DNA of 64,000 bases from Thermomonospora echinospora (GCF_900108175.1 NZ_FNVO01000025.1:22759-86758); one strand, 5' to 3'; shown: positions 15,985 to 24,567, counted from the first letter of the stretch. The notes: a model not told the origin generated them from the sequence alone. Translations and numbers: made by a program.

Positions 15985-16965
15985 TCAGCTCTCAGGTTGA
16001 GACTCGTAGGAGGCGACGATCGCGGCGGCGCGGTCGCGCAGGGAGTCGCGCAACCACTGCGGGGCCAGGGCCTCCGCGTTCGTGCCGAGCTGCCACAGCG
16101 CCCATTCGGCGTGTCTCGGATCTTGGAAGGTCACCTCCAGCCGCAGCCGGCCGTCCGCGTCGGTGTCTTCGGCGCGGACGGCCAGCGCGGTGCCCACCAG
16201 GTCCTCCCGCCGCGCCGGGTCCACCCGTACCAGCACGGTGACCTGGTCGCCGCCGGTCCGAAACCGCGTGCTGCGTTCCTTCCAGGCCCGGTCCAGATCG
16301 ACCCGGTCCGGTCGCTGTGCGGGTTCGGCGAGTTCCTCGGCGGCCGAGATCCGGGACAGCCGGTAGGTGCGGTCCGCGCCAGACCTCGTGGCCAGCAAGT
16401 AGCCCTGGCCGCGTACGGTGACCAGGCCGATCGGGTCCACCGTGCGCCACTTCGGGGTCTGGCCCGCCGCCGCATAGTGGATGCGCAGCCTGTGCCCGGC
16501 GAGCACCGCGCGCCGGACCTCGGCCACTATGGCGTCGGGCACCTCCTCAGCGACCAGCCGGCGCGAGAGCAGGTCGGTCTCCGGGTCGATGAGCAATCGC
16601 CGGGCCGCGCCGGCCGCGGTGTCCCGGTGGCTTTCGGGCAGCGCGTCGACCACCTTGAGCATCGCCGAAGCGAGCGCCGAGCCGAGGCCGAACGCCTGCG
16701 CGCCACGCCGCGATCCGGCGATCAGCAGGGCAAGGGCCTCATCGTGGTTCAGGCCGGTGAGCTCGGTCCGGAAACCGGGCAGCAACGCGAAACCGCCGTG
16801 CCGGCCGCGTTCGGCGTAGACCGGGACGCCGGCCGCCGACAGCGCCTCGATGTCGCGCAGCACGGTGCGGGTGGACACCTCCAGCTCGCGGGCCAGCGCG
16901 GTCGCGGACAACCGGCCGTGCTGCCGCAGCAGCAGCACCAGCGAGACCAGCCGGTCGGCACGCAT
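15985..16965 (-). CDS. WYL-domain transcriptional regulator
   Basis: A 326-residue regulator with a DeoR/HTH_11 winged helix at the N-terminus (LSATALARELEVSTRTVLRD), a middle helical region and a WYL ligand-sensing domain (LRIHYAAAGQTPKWRTVDPIG, then YLLATRSG). These proteins usually repress or activate a divergently transcribed gene. Here that is the RidA-like gene 126 bases away, with a clear dyad between them. The ATG at 16963-16965 gives the expected family N-terminus. It lies beyond the biosynthetic cluster, and I see no direct link to it. Confidence 0.9.
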   Translation of the reverse strand: MRADRLVSLVLLLRQHGRLSATALARELEVSTRTVLRDIEALSAAGVPVYAERGRHGGFALLPGFRTELTGLNHDEALALLIAGSRRGAQAFGLGSALASAMLKVVDALPESHRDTAAGAARRLLIDPETDLLSRRLVAEEVPDAIVAEVRRAVLAGHRLRIHYAAAGQTPKWRTVDPIGLVTVRGQGYLLATRSGADRTYRLSRISAAEELAEPAQRPDRVDLDRAWKERSTRFRTGGDQVTVLVRVDPARREDLVGTALAVRAEDTDADGRLRLEVTFQDPRHAEWALWQLGTNAEALAPQWLRDSLRDRAAAIVASYESQPES

Positions 16966-16985
16966 ACGAAAACATTACCGAAATA

Positions 16986-17004
16986 CACGACACAGGATGT
17001 CGTG
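16986..17004. promoter_or_regulatory. Operator-like dyad between WYL regulator and RidA
   Basis: A perfect 7-base inverted repeat (CACGACA / TGTCGTG) with a five-base spacer lies 21 bases upstream of the WYL regulator start. The CGACA/TGTCG type of dyad is common in front of DeoR/WYL regulators, so this is probably its operator and controls both divergent genes. Confidence 0.55.
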
Positions 17005-17090
17005 ATTTGTCGGGAGGCTTATCAGCGCGACCGAAAAGACGGCGGCTATCGGGCCGACGGACGTACGCGATGTCAACGAATGGAGCTGAT

Positions 17091-17492
17091 GTGGAAATGG
17101 AGCGAACGGCGGTCAACCCGTGGGCGTGGTCGGTGGAGCTGGGGTACAACCAGGGCGAGATCGTCTCTGGGCACATCCGGACCCTGTACTGCGCCGGGCA
17201 GACCGCGATGAGCGGCGACGGCAAGCCCCAGCATGCCGGTGACATGGCGGCGCAGCTGGCGCTGAGCCTCGACAACCTGGAGGCCGTGCTCGGCGAGGCC
17301 GGCATGTCCCTGGCGAACCTCGTCCGGCTCAACGTCTACACCACCGACGTCGATCGGCTCTTCGAGCACTACGGCGTGCTGGCGTCGCGGTTGGGCGCCG
17401 CCGGGGTGGCACCGTCCACCACGATGCTCGGGGTGACACGGCTGGCGATCCCCGACCTGATGGTCGAGCTCGAAGGAACCGCCGTCGCGTGA
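17091..17492 (+). CDS. RidA family (YjgF/UK114) protein
   Basis: A 133-residue RidA-type protein. Family members hydrolyse reactive enamine/imine intermediates or bind small metabolites. Recognisable are the YCAGQTAMSGDGKPQHAGDM region and the core NLVRLNVYTTDVDRLFEHY. The usual RidA arginine near the C-terminus (…ARxxLP…E) is not present in canonical form, since the end reads TRLAIPDLMVELEGTAVA, so enamine hydrolase activity is uncertain. The GTG at 17091 has GGAG five bases upstream. ATGs at 17070 and 17097 are in frame and cannot be excluded. It is divergent from the WYL regulator, which probably controls it, and is followed by a strong hairpin. Confidence 0.85.
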   Translation: MEMERTAVNPWAWSVELGYNQGEIVSGHIRTLYCAGQTAMSGDGKPQHAGDMAAQLALSLDNLEAVLGEAGMSLANLVRLNVYTTDVDRLFEHYGVLASRLGAAGVAPSTTMLGVTRLAIPDLMVELEGTAVA

Positions 17493-17501
17493 TGCGACCT
17501 C

Positions 17502-17531
17502 GCCGCCTCCGGCAGGGCTGCCGGAGGCGGC
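17502..17531 (+). terminator. Hairpin terminator after RidA gene
   Basis: GCCGCCTCCGGCA and its exact complement are separated by a four-base loop, ten bases after the RidA stop. The stem has 13 perfect GC-rich pairs and no long T-tract, as is usual for actinomycete terminators. Confidence 0.8.
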
Positions 17532-17765
17532 ACGAGTGGCAGGCAGGTGGGCGATTTCCGGTGCTCACAATGGTGACAATCGGCGTCCATGGCTTCGACG
17601 GCGAGCCCTTCCCGAGGCCTGTCACCGCTCGTTGATCGCCCAGCGGCTGACCGAGCAGCACCGCGTCACGATCGAGCACCCGCGCCCGCTGCGGTTCAGT
17701 TCTTCTTACGCCAGAGGACGGCCCGGCGGTCCGGCCCCTTACCGATCCCTTACGGGGAACGAGTC

Positions 17766-17861
17766 CGGCGGCACACCGTGTCGTTCGCCAAGGCCGCCGA
17801 ATACCGGCCACGCGGGGTCGTGTACGTCCATGCCGTGATCCGCCGCGACGTACCCGGTGGC
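17766..17861 (+). pseudogene. Fragment of RepSA-type replication initiator
   Basis: About 30 codons read HTVSFAKAAEYRPRGVVYVH and continue AVIRRDVPGG. This closely resembles the conserved block of RepSA-like replication proteins of actinomycete integrative elements and plasmids (pattern SYxKVAEYQxRGVVHxHAxIRLD). Nothing recognisable of the rest of the protein lies before or after, so this is a relic. The whole gap 17493-18014 otherwise holds only the RidA terminator and no convincing gene. Confidence 0.6.
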
Positions 17862-18014
17862 CCGTCCGTTGTCAGTGGCCGGGTTGGCCGGGTTGGTGGG
17901 GTTGCGCGTACCGCGGAGCGCAGGCCATCATCGGGGCATGATCTCCAACCGAAAGGGCGGCGACGCCCAGGCGCATTGATCGCGCCCGCGCGGCGCTATG
18001 ACGCCGCTGCACCT

Positions 18015-18842
18015 GTGGTCGACTTCCCCAGCAAGAGCCCTCACGGGCTGTGGCGGGAAGCAGTCAAGATCCGGCAGGAGTGGCTTGAGCACGGCCTGTC
18101 CACACAGCCGGCCGACCGGCGGACCACCGAACACTGCCTGACCGCCATCTACGCGAGAATGTCTCGCCCACGGCCTCGGTTCGCATGGGTCGACTCTCCA
18201 GAGCAGGCGATCTCGCTTGCCGGTGGCCTGCCCACCCTCGACCAGCTCTACGCGTGGACCCGGGACCCCCGCCCGCGGGGGACACCGCCACTGGCCAGTG
18301 ATCTGGCCATGGTCTCCTCCCAACTGCGCGGTGCACTCAGCGCCGGTGTCGCCCACCTCGACCCTGAGCTGTCCCCGGCGCGGAAGGGCAAACACAACGA
18401 GTCCTGGCCCCAACTGCCACCGCTGAAGGCGTTCGAGGCCGGCGTTCCCGTGGGTGTCGTGCTGCACCAAGGCATCCGCACCGCACTCCACCGGAGCCTT
18501 GCCCACGGATTCCGCGTGCCCGTTCGCAGCACGCTGGCGGGCAGCGGGCCCGTACCGGCGTGCTGGTACGGGCAGCAGGACGCGGCGTGGGTCGCCTACT
18601 ACGACGCCCTGCACCGGCTCGGGCTGGCCCACTACGGGCCGGACGAGCTTGACCACCTCGGCCATTGGGCCGCACTGGCACGCTCCTGCGGCTGGTGGTG
18701 GCCCGGTGAGGACGTGTGCGTCGTGGTGGAACGACCCGAAATGGTCCACACAGAACCAGTCCCCGGGACCTGGCACGAGGAGGTCCGGCTCCAACGTGGC
18801 GGTGTCCGCTACCGCGACGGCTGGCACCCGCTCATGGCGTGA
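18015..18842 (+). CDS. DUF6745-like protein of unknown function
   Basis: An approximately 275-residue protein. Its C-terminal half resembles the DUF6745 family of actinobacteria, with a Trp-rich segment ARSCGWWWPGEDVCVVVERP (near 235), then VPGTWHEEVRLQRGGVRYRDGW. Upstream is a Q/A-rich helical part with YGQQDAAWVAYYDALHRLG, also family-like. The function is unknown. The start is uncertain: GTG at 18015 precedes the region of good codon statistics, while a longer reading to 17589 would run through the RepSA relic and is unlikely. It terminates just before a strong hairpin. It sits beside replication-protein debris and may be cargo of a lost element. Confidence 0.65.
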   Translation: MVDFPSKSPHGLWREAVKIRQEWLEHGLSTQPADRRTTEHCLTAIYARMSRPRPRFAWVDSPEQAISLAGGLPTLDQLYAWTRDPRPRGTPPLASDLAMVSSQLRGALSAGVAHLDPELSPARKGKHNESWPQLPPLKAFEAGVPVGVVLHQGIRTALHRSLAHGFRVPVRSTLAGSGPVPACWYGQQDAAWVAYYDALHRLGLAHYGPDELDHLGHWAALARSCGWWWPGEDVCVVVERPEMVHTEPVPGTWHEEVRLQRGGVRYRDGWHPLMA

Positions 18843-18849
18843 CCCACCA

Positions 18850-18884
18850 GGGCCGGGACGAGACCGATTTTCTCGTCCCGGCCC
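18850..18884 (+). terminator. Hairpin terminator after DUF6745-like gene
   Basis: GGGCCGGGACGAGA pairs perfectly with TCTCGTCCCGGCCC across a 7-base loop, eight bases after the stop codon. Confidence 0.85.
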
Positions 18885-19080
18885 GCCTGGACAAGGGCGC
18901 TGTCGGGAACGCCCGCCAGCACCGAAGCATCCAGGCGGAACAGCGACGATGGAGCCGGCAAGCTCGCATACCAATGCCCTCATCCACAGGTGGGGACGAT
19001 GGGCTGAGGAGCAACTCCCGTACATGCCGCGTCGCGGCTGTGGGTGAATGAACGCGGACCGAGACGCGTCCAGGAGGGAA

Positions 19081-19503
19081 ATGAACGTGGCCACCTCAAG
19101 CTCTTGCGTCTTCTGCAGAATAGTCGAGGGAAGTGAGGCCGCCGAGATAATTTACGAGAGTGATCGCTCGGTTGCTTTTCTCGATATCGCTCAGGCCACG
19201 AGGGGGCACACCTTGGTGGTGCCGAGGACGCATCGACGCGACTTGTCGGATATCGAAGTGGATGAGGCGGCCGCGGTCATGTCCGCCGTGGTCTGGGTGT
19301 CCAACCGACTGACGCGCAGGCTTCAGGCTCCGGGGATCAACCTCTGGCATGCCAGTGGTGAGACCGCCTGGCAGAGCGTGTTCCACTTCCACATTCACGT
19401 GGTGCCGCGCTACACGACCGCAGATCTTGCGAAACCCTGGACCGAGGCCGAGTCGCCGCTTGAATCGCTGCGCGGGCTGGCCGACCACATCCGCCGGCCA
19501 TGA
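19081..19503 (+). CDS. HIT-family (histidine triad) nucleotide hydrolase
   Basis: A 140-residue HIT protein that would hydrolyse or transfer nucleotidyl groups (AMP-X type substrates). It starts CVFCRIVEG, the typical zinc-finger-like N-terminus, contains GHTLVVPRTHRRDL, and ends with the catalytic triad FHFHIHVVPR (H-x-H-x-H). The ATG at 19081 is preceded by AGGAGGG. The gene stands alone, and a bidirectional terminator follows. Confidence 0.92.
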   Translation: MNVATSSSCVFCRIVEGSEAAEIIYESDRSVAFLDIAQATRGHTLVVPRTHRRDLSDIEVDEAAAVMSAVVWVSNRLTRRLQAPGINLWHASGETAWQSVFHFHIHVVPRYTTADLAKPWTEAESPLESLRGLADHIRRP

Positions 19504-19613
19504 CGACGTTGTGCCTGGTCAGAGCCGTATGGTGGCAGGTCCGCCGGTGTTCGCGGAGATGCTCACCGCCGCTGCCGTAGCCGGGGCTTCGACGTATGGC
19601 TCACGGCCGTTCG

Positions 19614-19657
19614 ATGCCTGGCCCCCTCGCCTCACCGGTGGTGAGGGGGCCAGGCAT
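19614..19657. terminator. Bidirectional terminator between HIT and VOC genes
   Basis: A perfect 15-base inverted repeat (ATGCCTGGCCCCCTC and its complement) with a 14-base loop lies between two convergent genes, 110 bases after the HIT stop and 53 bases before the VOC stop. Confidence 0.85.
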
Positions 19658-19710
19658 CTGGCGCAAGGCCCGCGAGAAGGAGTCGAGCGCTGGAAGGCCC
19701 CTCATACCGA

Positions 19711-20112
19711 TCATGCCCGTTCGGTCTTGGCCTGCTTCCATCCTCCATAGGGGACGGTAAGGACTTCCATGCGGTGGCCGTTGGGGTCGTCGAAGTACAC
19801 GCCCCGGCCACCGTCGCGGCGGTTGATCTCACCGGCCCCACTGCCGTCGGGATTGGCCTGGTAAGGGATCGCCGCCTCCTTGATCCGGGCGAAGATGGCG
19901 TCGAACTCCTCCTCCGACACCAGGAACGCGCAGTGGTGCCACCGGAAATCCTCGGAGTCCATGTAGTCGAGCGTGACGCCGTTGCCGGTCGTGACCGGTA
20001 CGAACGGCCCCATCGGGGCGCCCACCTCCACGCCGAGCAGGCGGGCGAGGAACTCCGCAGAGGTCTTCTTGTCCCGCGCGGGGATGATGATGTGGTCCAG
20101 CGTCACCGACAT
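19711..20112 (-). CDS. VOC/glyoxalase-family protein
   Basis: A 133-residue single-chain VOC protein made of two beta-alpha-beta-beta-beta modules. The metal-site pattern is H8 (TLDHIII), a central His pair (FRWHHCAFLV) and a C-terminal Glu (GHRMEVLTVPY), compatible with glyoxalase, dioxygenase or resistance-type activity. The start is the ATG behind GGAGGTGATC. The promoter carries a SoxR-like box with 19-base spacing, so expression probably answers redox-cycling compounds. The exact substrate is unknown. Confidence 0.88.
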   Translation of the reverse strand: MSVTLDHIIIPARDKKTSAEFLARLLGVEVGAPMGPFVPVTTGNGVTLDYMDSEDFRWHHCAFLVSEEEFDAIFARIKEAAIPYQANPDGSGAGEINRRDGGRGVYFDDPNGHRMEVLTVPYGGWKQAKTERA

Positions 20113-20144
20113 GCTGATCACCTCCGTTGCCGTGGTCGCTTTCG

Positions 20145-20175
20145 AGTCTGCGACCTCAAGCATGGTTGAGGTCAA
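20145..20175 (-). promoter_or_regulatory. SoxR-type operator/promoter of the VOC gene
   Basis: On the minus strand TTGACC (20170-20175) and CAGACT (20145-20150) are separated by 19 bases, the over-long spacing typical of MerR-family promoters. The spacer holds the 18-base dyad CCTCAA-N6-TTGAGG, the hallmark of SoxR boxes. It lies 33-63 bases upstream of the VOC start. The regulator gene itself is not in the window. Confidence 0.75.
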
Positions 20176-20318
20176 CCTCGGCCCCCTGCCCGCTGTCGAG
20201 ATCACAACGATGCGTATCGCTCGTGCCGGTGCCGGTCTCCTGGACCCTTGCCCCGGTGGAGTGCCGGAAACGCGCGCTGTACGGGGATGCCGGTGGCCGT
20301 CGAGGCGCCAGGCGACAG

Positions 20319-20393
20319 GCGGCGGGCCAGTGCGATGAGGGCTTGGGCGTGGATCGTGCCTTCGTCTCGTTCGCGCTGGCAGAAGCGCCGGAA
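20319..20393 (-). pseudogene. Relic of an IS110-family transposase C-terminus
   Basis: About 25 codons read RFCQRERDEGTIHAQALIAL followed by ARR. This corresponds to the conserved IS110/IS1111 segment (FYxRKRAEGKxHxQAxxALARRR). No further transposase sequence survives. The gap 20113-20658 otherwise contains the SoxR-type promoter on its left and the ABC-transporter promoter on its right. Confidence 0.55.
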
Positions 20394-20581
20394 CGGCCCG
20401 TCTTGACCTCGATGGGCGACAGCGCGGCCCTGGAGAACACTTGTCGCGGCCCGTGGTGATAGCGCTCGGGACGGTGCAGACCGCCACGGACGCGATGCAC
20501 GTTGCCCGGCCGTCCTCGTCGGCGCCACGAGCCTGGCGTGATGAGGCGCGTCCGGTGGAGGAGAAGTTCCGGAGGAGCCTC

Positions 20582-20638
20582 TTGACATCGAGCGTGGCGC
20601 ACGTCACGGTGTACGGCATTAACTGACGGATCAGTCAA
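20582..20638 (+). promoter_or_regulatory. Promoter and TetR-type operator of the ABC transporter operon
   Basis: TTGACA (20582-20587), a 17-base spacer and CACGGT form a promoter. Ten bases further lies TAACTGACGGATCAGTCAA (20620-20638), built on the dyad ACTGA-N4-TCAGT. The same arrangement recurs at 27879-27937. The operator would cover the transcription start, which is consistent with repression by the TetR protein encoded at 27216. Confidence 0.75.
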
Positions 20639-20658
20639 AGAACCGAACGGGAGAGCCG

Positions 20659-21720
20659 ATGAAGACCACCAAGTTGCTGGCCATCGCCTCGGTGGCGGGC
20701 CTGGCCGTCACGTTGAGCTCCTGTGGCGGCAGCGGCTCGGGCGCCTCCGAGTCGTCGCTCACAGTCACCATGTGGGGCGGCGCCGCTCAGAAGGCGCACG
20801 TCGACTCCTACTTCACCCCGTGGGCCAAAACCAAGGGCGTCACCATCAAGCAGGACTCGCCGACCGACTACGCCAAGATCAAGGCGCAGGTGGAGGCCGG
20901 CAAGGTCACGTCAGGACCCACCGAGGTGGAGCCGAACTTCGCGAACACGGCCTGCGAGGCGGGCCTGCTTGAGAAGCTTCCGCAGGACATCCTCGACAAG
21001 GCCAAGGCGACAGGCGTCGCCGAGGACCAGATCGGCCCCTGTGCCATCCCGATCCTGCAGTACTCCTTCACGATCGCCTACAACTCCAAAACCTTCTCCG
21101 GGGCGCACCCGACGACGTGGGCCGAGTTCTTCGACACGAAGCGGTTCCCCGGCAAGCGAGGGTTCTGGAAGTACGCGACCGGCGGCATGTTCGAGGCCGC
21201 GCTCCTCGCCGACGGCGTCACGCCGGACCAGCTCTACCCGCTCGACATCGACCGGGCCTTCAAGAAGCTCGACTCGATCAAGAGCGACATCGTCTTCTTC
21301 GACACCGGCGACCAGATGACCCAGATGCTGGCCAGCGGCGAGGCCCCCCTCGTCCAGGCCTGGAGCGGCCGGATCTTCCAAGCCCAGCAGGAGGGGGAGA
21401 AGGTCGCCAACGAGTGGAACGACAACCTCGTGTCGTACGACCAGATCGTGGTGCCCAAGGGCTACCCGAACAAGGACCTCGCCTTCGACTGGATGCGCTG
21501 GTTCCTCGACAACCCCAAGGCGCAGGCCGCGGACGCCGATGCCTCGATCTACGGCCCGGCCAGTGACAAGGCGCTCGAGTTCGTGTCCGAGAACGTCCGC
21601 AAGGAGCTGCCCGGCTTCCCGGCCAACGCGGAGCGGTCCGCCGGCCTGGTGGACTACGGCTACTGGGCCGAGAACTACGACAGCGTCACCGAGCGCCTTA
21701 ACGCGTGGATCGCACAATGA
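20659..21720 (+). CDS. ABC transporter substrate-binding lipoprotein (PotD-like)
   Basis: A 353-residue family-1 solute-binding lipoprotein. The signal peptide ends in the lipobox LSSC (Cys22), followed by a Gly/Ser linker. The body (LTVTMWGGAAQ..., then TIAYNSKTF, FPGKRGFWKY, and VPKGYPNKDLAFDWMRWFLD) matches spermidine/putrescine-type binding proteins. It would capture an extracellular cationic amine or amino acid-like substrate for the two permeases that follow. It is first in a long operon and overlaps the next gene by four bases (ATGA). Confidence 0.92.
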   Translation: MKTTKLLAIASVAGLAVTLSSCGGSGSGASESSLTVTMWGGAAQKAHVDSYFTPWAKTKGVTIKQDSPTDYAKIKAQVEAGKVTSGPTEVEPNFANTACEAGLLEKLPQDILDKAKATGVAEDQIGPCAIPILQYSFTIAYNSKTFSGAHPTTWAEFFDTKRFPGKRGFWKYATGGMFEAALLADGVTPDQLYPLDIDRAFKKLDSIKSDIVFFDTGDQMTQMLASGEAPLVQAWSGRIFQAQQEGEKVANEWNDNLVSYDQIVVPKGYPNKDLAFDWMRWFLDNPKAQAADADASIYGPASDKALEFVSENVRKELPGFPANAERSAGLVDYGYWAENYDSVTERLNAWIAQ

Positions 21721-22622
21721 CCTCTGCGGCCACAGACTCCTCGACGGGCAGACTGCGGGGCCGGCCCCGTCCGTTGCGGCTGTCCCGCTGGCTCCGCTTC
21801 GACGGGTGGGGCGCCCTGGTCCTGCCGCTCCTGGTCTTCCTCGTCCTCGTCTTCGGGCTGCCGCTCGTCGTCATGCTGTCCCGCAGCCTGACGGACCCGA
21901 GTTTCGGCCTGCAGAACTACCGTGACATCTTCGCGAACGCCGTCTACCCGCGCGTCCTCGGCAACACGTTCCTCATCGCGGCGATCGTCACGGTGGTGAC
22001 CCTCGCGCTCGCCTACCCCTACGCCTACCTCATGACCCTCGTCGGCCCCGTCTGGCGAATGATCATGCTCGGGCTCGTACTCGTCCCGTTCTGGACGAGC
22101 ATCCTGGTGCGCAGCTTCGCGCTCGTCCTCTTCCTCCGGGACACCGGCGCCTTCAACTCCACACTCCAGACGCTCGACGTCATCGACCAGCCGATCCCGC
22201 TGATCCGCACGCTCACCGGTGTCGTCTTCGGCATGGTCCAGGTCGCGCTGCCCTTCGCGGTCCTGCCCATCTTCGCGACCATGCAGGGCATCGACCGTCG
22301 CCTGCTCCAGGCGGCCGAGTCCCTCGGCGCGCGTCCCGCCGGCGCCTTCTGGCGCATCTTCGTCCCGCTCAGCGCTCCCGGGGTCGCGGCAGCGGTCCTG
22401 CTCACGTTCGTCCAGGCGCTCGGGTACTACATCACTCCGGCACTGCTCGGCGGTCCGAAGAACACGATGATCGGCGAGCTGATCGTACAGCAGGTCAGCA
22501 CCGTGCTCCGCTTCGGCTTCGCCGCGGCCCTGGCGACCCTGCTTCTCCTCACCACCTTCCTCCTGCTCGTGGTGGCAGGCAGGTTCGTGGACCTCCAGAA
22601 ACACTTGATGCGGCAGACATGA
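21717..22622 (+). CDS. ABC transporter permease (PotB-like)
   Basis: A 301-residue inner-membrane permease with six predicted hydrophobic segments. The coupling EAA loop is seen as QAAESLGARPAGAFWRIFVPLS (near 205). The N-terminal 40 residues are basic and cytoplasmic. The ATG at 21717 overlaps the binding-protein stop; an alternative 12 bases upstream lies inside that gene. It partners with the next permease. Confidence 0.92.
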   Translation: MTSAATDSSTGRLRGRPRPLRLSRWLRFDGWGALVLPLLVFLVLVFGLPLVVMLSRSLTDPSFGLQNYRDIFANAVYPRVLGNTFLIAAIVTVVTLALAYPYAYLMTLVGPVWRMIMLGLVLVPFWTSILVRSFALVLFLRDTGAFNSTLQTLDVIDQPIPLIRTLTGVVFGMVQVALPFAVLPIFATMQGIDRRLLQAAESLGARPAGAFWRIFVPLSAPGVAAAVLLTFVQALGYYITPALLGGPKNTMIGELIVQQVSTVLRFGFAAALATLLLLTTFLLLVVAGRFVDLQKHLMRQT

Positions 22623-23446
22623 CCAAGATCCTCACCCGCGCCGGGCTCGCGATCCTCGCCGCCCTCATCGGCGTCTACCTCATCCTGCCGGTCCTCATCG
22701 TCGTCCCGATGTCCTTCTCGGACAGTTCCTTCCTCTCCTTCCCGCCCGGCCAGATGTCGCTGCGGTGGTTCCACAACATCCTGGACGATCCGATCTGGAT
22801 CGACTCGGCCCTGGCGAGCCTCAAGGTGGCGCTCGCGTCGTCGATATGCGCGGTCGTCCTGGGCGTCCTGGCCGCTCTCGCCCTGGTGCGCGGTCACATC
22901 CCGTTCCGCAACACGATCACCGCGATCCTGCTGGCTCCGCTCATCGTCCCCTACGTCATCATCGGCCTGGCGGCCTATATCGCCTTCCTCCAGCTCGGCC
23001 TCACCCAGACGACACTCGGCTTCGTCCTGGTCCACACGTGCCTGGCCGTCCCCTACGTCGTCATCAACGTCGTGGCGGGGCTGGTCTCGGTCGACCGGCG
23101 GCTCGAAATGGCCGCGATGAGTCTCGGCGCGGGACCGGTCACGACCTTCTTCAAGGTGACCCTCCCGCTCATCCTCCCGAGCGTCCTCGCCGGCGGACTG
23201 TTCGCCTTCTTCATCAGCTGGGACGAGGTGGTGACCGCGATCTTCCTGTCCGGCCCGGACCTGACGACCCTCCCGGTCCAGATGTGGTCCGGCATCAGGG
23301 TCCAGATCGATCCCACCGTCGCGGCCCTCTCGACGCTCGTACTGCTCGTCATCTTCGGCTCATTCATCGTCCTCGGCCTGACCCGGCTGATCCGACAACT
23401 CGCCCGCCGCCGCGTGACAGGTCCCGCAACGAACACAGGTGCATGA
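22619..23446 (+). CDS. ABC transporter permease (PotC-like)
   Basis: A 275-residue permease with six hydrophobic segments and the EAA loop MAAMSLGAGPVTTFFKVTLP. The ATG overlaps the previous stop (ATGA). It forms the second half of the membrane channel with the 21717 gene. Confidence 0.92.
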   Translation: MTKILTRAGLAILAALIGVYLILPVLIVVPMSFSDSSFLSFPPGQMSLRWFHNILDDPIWIDSALASLKVALASSICAVVLGVLAALALVRGHIPFRNTITAILLAPLIVPYVIIGLAAYIAFLQLGLTQTTLGFVLVHTCLAVPYVVINVVAGLVSVDRRLEMAAMSLGAGPVTTFFKVTLPLILPSVLAGGLFAFFISWDEVVTAIFLSGPDLTTLPVQMWSGIRVQIDPTVAALSTLVLLVIFGSFIVLGLTRLIRQLARRRVTGPATNTGA

Positions 23447-23447
23447 C

Positions 23448-24548
23448 ATGACCGCAGCCCTCGAGACGACGTCCACCCAGACGTCGACCGGCGCCCCGAT
23501 CTCCATCAACGCAGTGAGCAAGAAGTACGGCGACAACACCGTGCTTGAGTCGGTCGACCTCGACATCCGGGCGGGCGAGTTCCTCACTCTGCTCGGCGCC
23601 TCCGGCTCAGGCAAGTCCACCCTGCTGAACATCATCGCCGGCTTCACACGACCCACTGCCGGCACTGTCAAGGTGGACGGCCGGGACATCACCTCGCTGC
23701 CGCCGCACAAGCGCGGCTTCGGGATGGTGTTCCAGCACTACGCGCTCTTCCCACACATGTCGGTCGCCGACAACGTCGCGTTCCCCCTCAAACGGCAGAA
23801 GGTCGCCAAAGCCGAGATCCAGCAACGGGTCGCCGAGACCCTCGAACTGGTCGAGCTCGGCCACCTCGGCGGCCGACGTCCATCCGAGCTGTCGGGCGGC
23901 CAGCAGCAGCGTGTGGCCCTCGCCCGGGCCATTGTCTTCCGTCCCCGCGTCCTGCTCATGGACGAGCCCCTCGGCGCCCTCGACAAGCTGCTCCGTGAGC
24001 AGCTCCAGCTGGAGATCCGGCGGCTCCACCAGGAGATGGGCATCACCTTCGTCTTTGTGACGCACGACCAGGACGAAGCGCTGACGATGTCCGACCGCAT
24101 CGCCCTGCTGCGCAACGGGCGCATCGTCCAGCTCGGCACACCCGAGCAGCTCTACGCCGAGCCGAACTGCCGCTACAGCGCGGAGTTCGTCGGGGCCTCG
24201 AACATCTTCACCGGCACGGTCCAGGGAAGGAGCTTCATCGACGACGTCAGCGGGCAGAGCTATCGGCTCGGGGAAGCCGCCGACCAAAGCGGCAGGTCGC
24301 TCCTGGTCCGGCCGGAACACCTCAACATCGCCCCCGCAGACGTCCCTGTTCCTGACACTGTGGAGCAGGTCGAGGCGATCGTGGAGGACTGCATCTACCT
24401 CGGCAGCAGCCGCACCGTACAGCTGCGCACCGATGCAGGCCAGCGTCTGGTCGCGCGCACCAACGTCCCCCGCACCCCGGACGGGGTCGTTTCCGGAGCG
24501 CGAGTGCATGCGTACTGGGACGTCCGCGACGCCTGTGTCCTCGACTGA
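23448..24548 (+). CDS. ABC transporter ATP-binding protein (PotA-like)
   Basis: A 366-residue ATPase energising the importer. The Walker A motif is GASGSGKST, the Q-loop is in FQHYALFPHMSV, the signature is LSGGQQQR, Walker B is LLMDEPLGALD and the switch His is in VTHDQDEAL. A TOBE-type domain occupies the last ~110 residues, as in PotA and other polyamine/iron importers. The ATG at 23448 is preferred over a GTG nine bases upstream. It is followed after 19 bases by the TPP enzyme. Confidence 0.94.
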   Translation: MTAALETTSTQTSTGAPISINAVSKKYGDNTVLESVDLDIRAGEFLTLLGASGSGKSTLLNIIAGFTRPTAGTVKVDGRDITSLPPHKRGFGMVFQHYALFPHMSVADNVAFPLKRQKVAKAEIQQRVAETLELVELGHLGGRRPSELSGGQQQRVALARAIVFRPRVLLMDEPLGALDKLLREQLQLEIRRLHQEMGITFVFVTHDQDEALTMSDRIALLRNGRIVQLGTPEQLYAEPNCRYSAEFVGASNIFTGTVQGRSFIDDVSGQSYRLGEAADQSGRSLLVRPEHLNIAPADVPVPDTVEQVEAIVEDCIYLGSSRTVQLRTDAGQRLVARTNVPRTPDGVVSGARVHAYWDVRDACVLD

Positions 24549-24567
24549 CCCGAAAGGACCGAGCAAC

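Noticed and set aside
17589..18014. N-terminal extension of the DUF6745-like protein
   Set aside because: This part runs through a RepSA relic and low-quality sequence. The conserved family region begins after about 18015.
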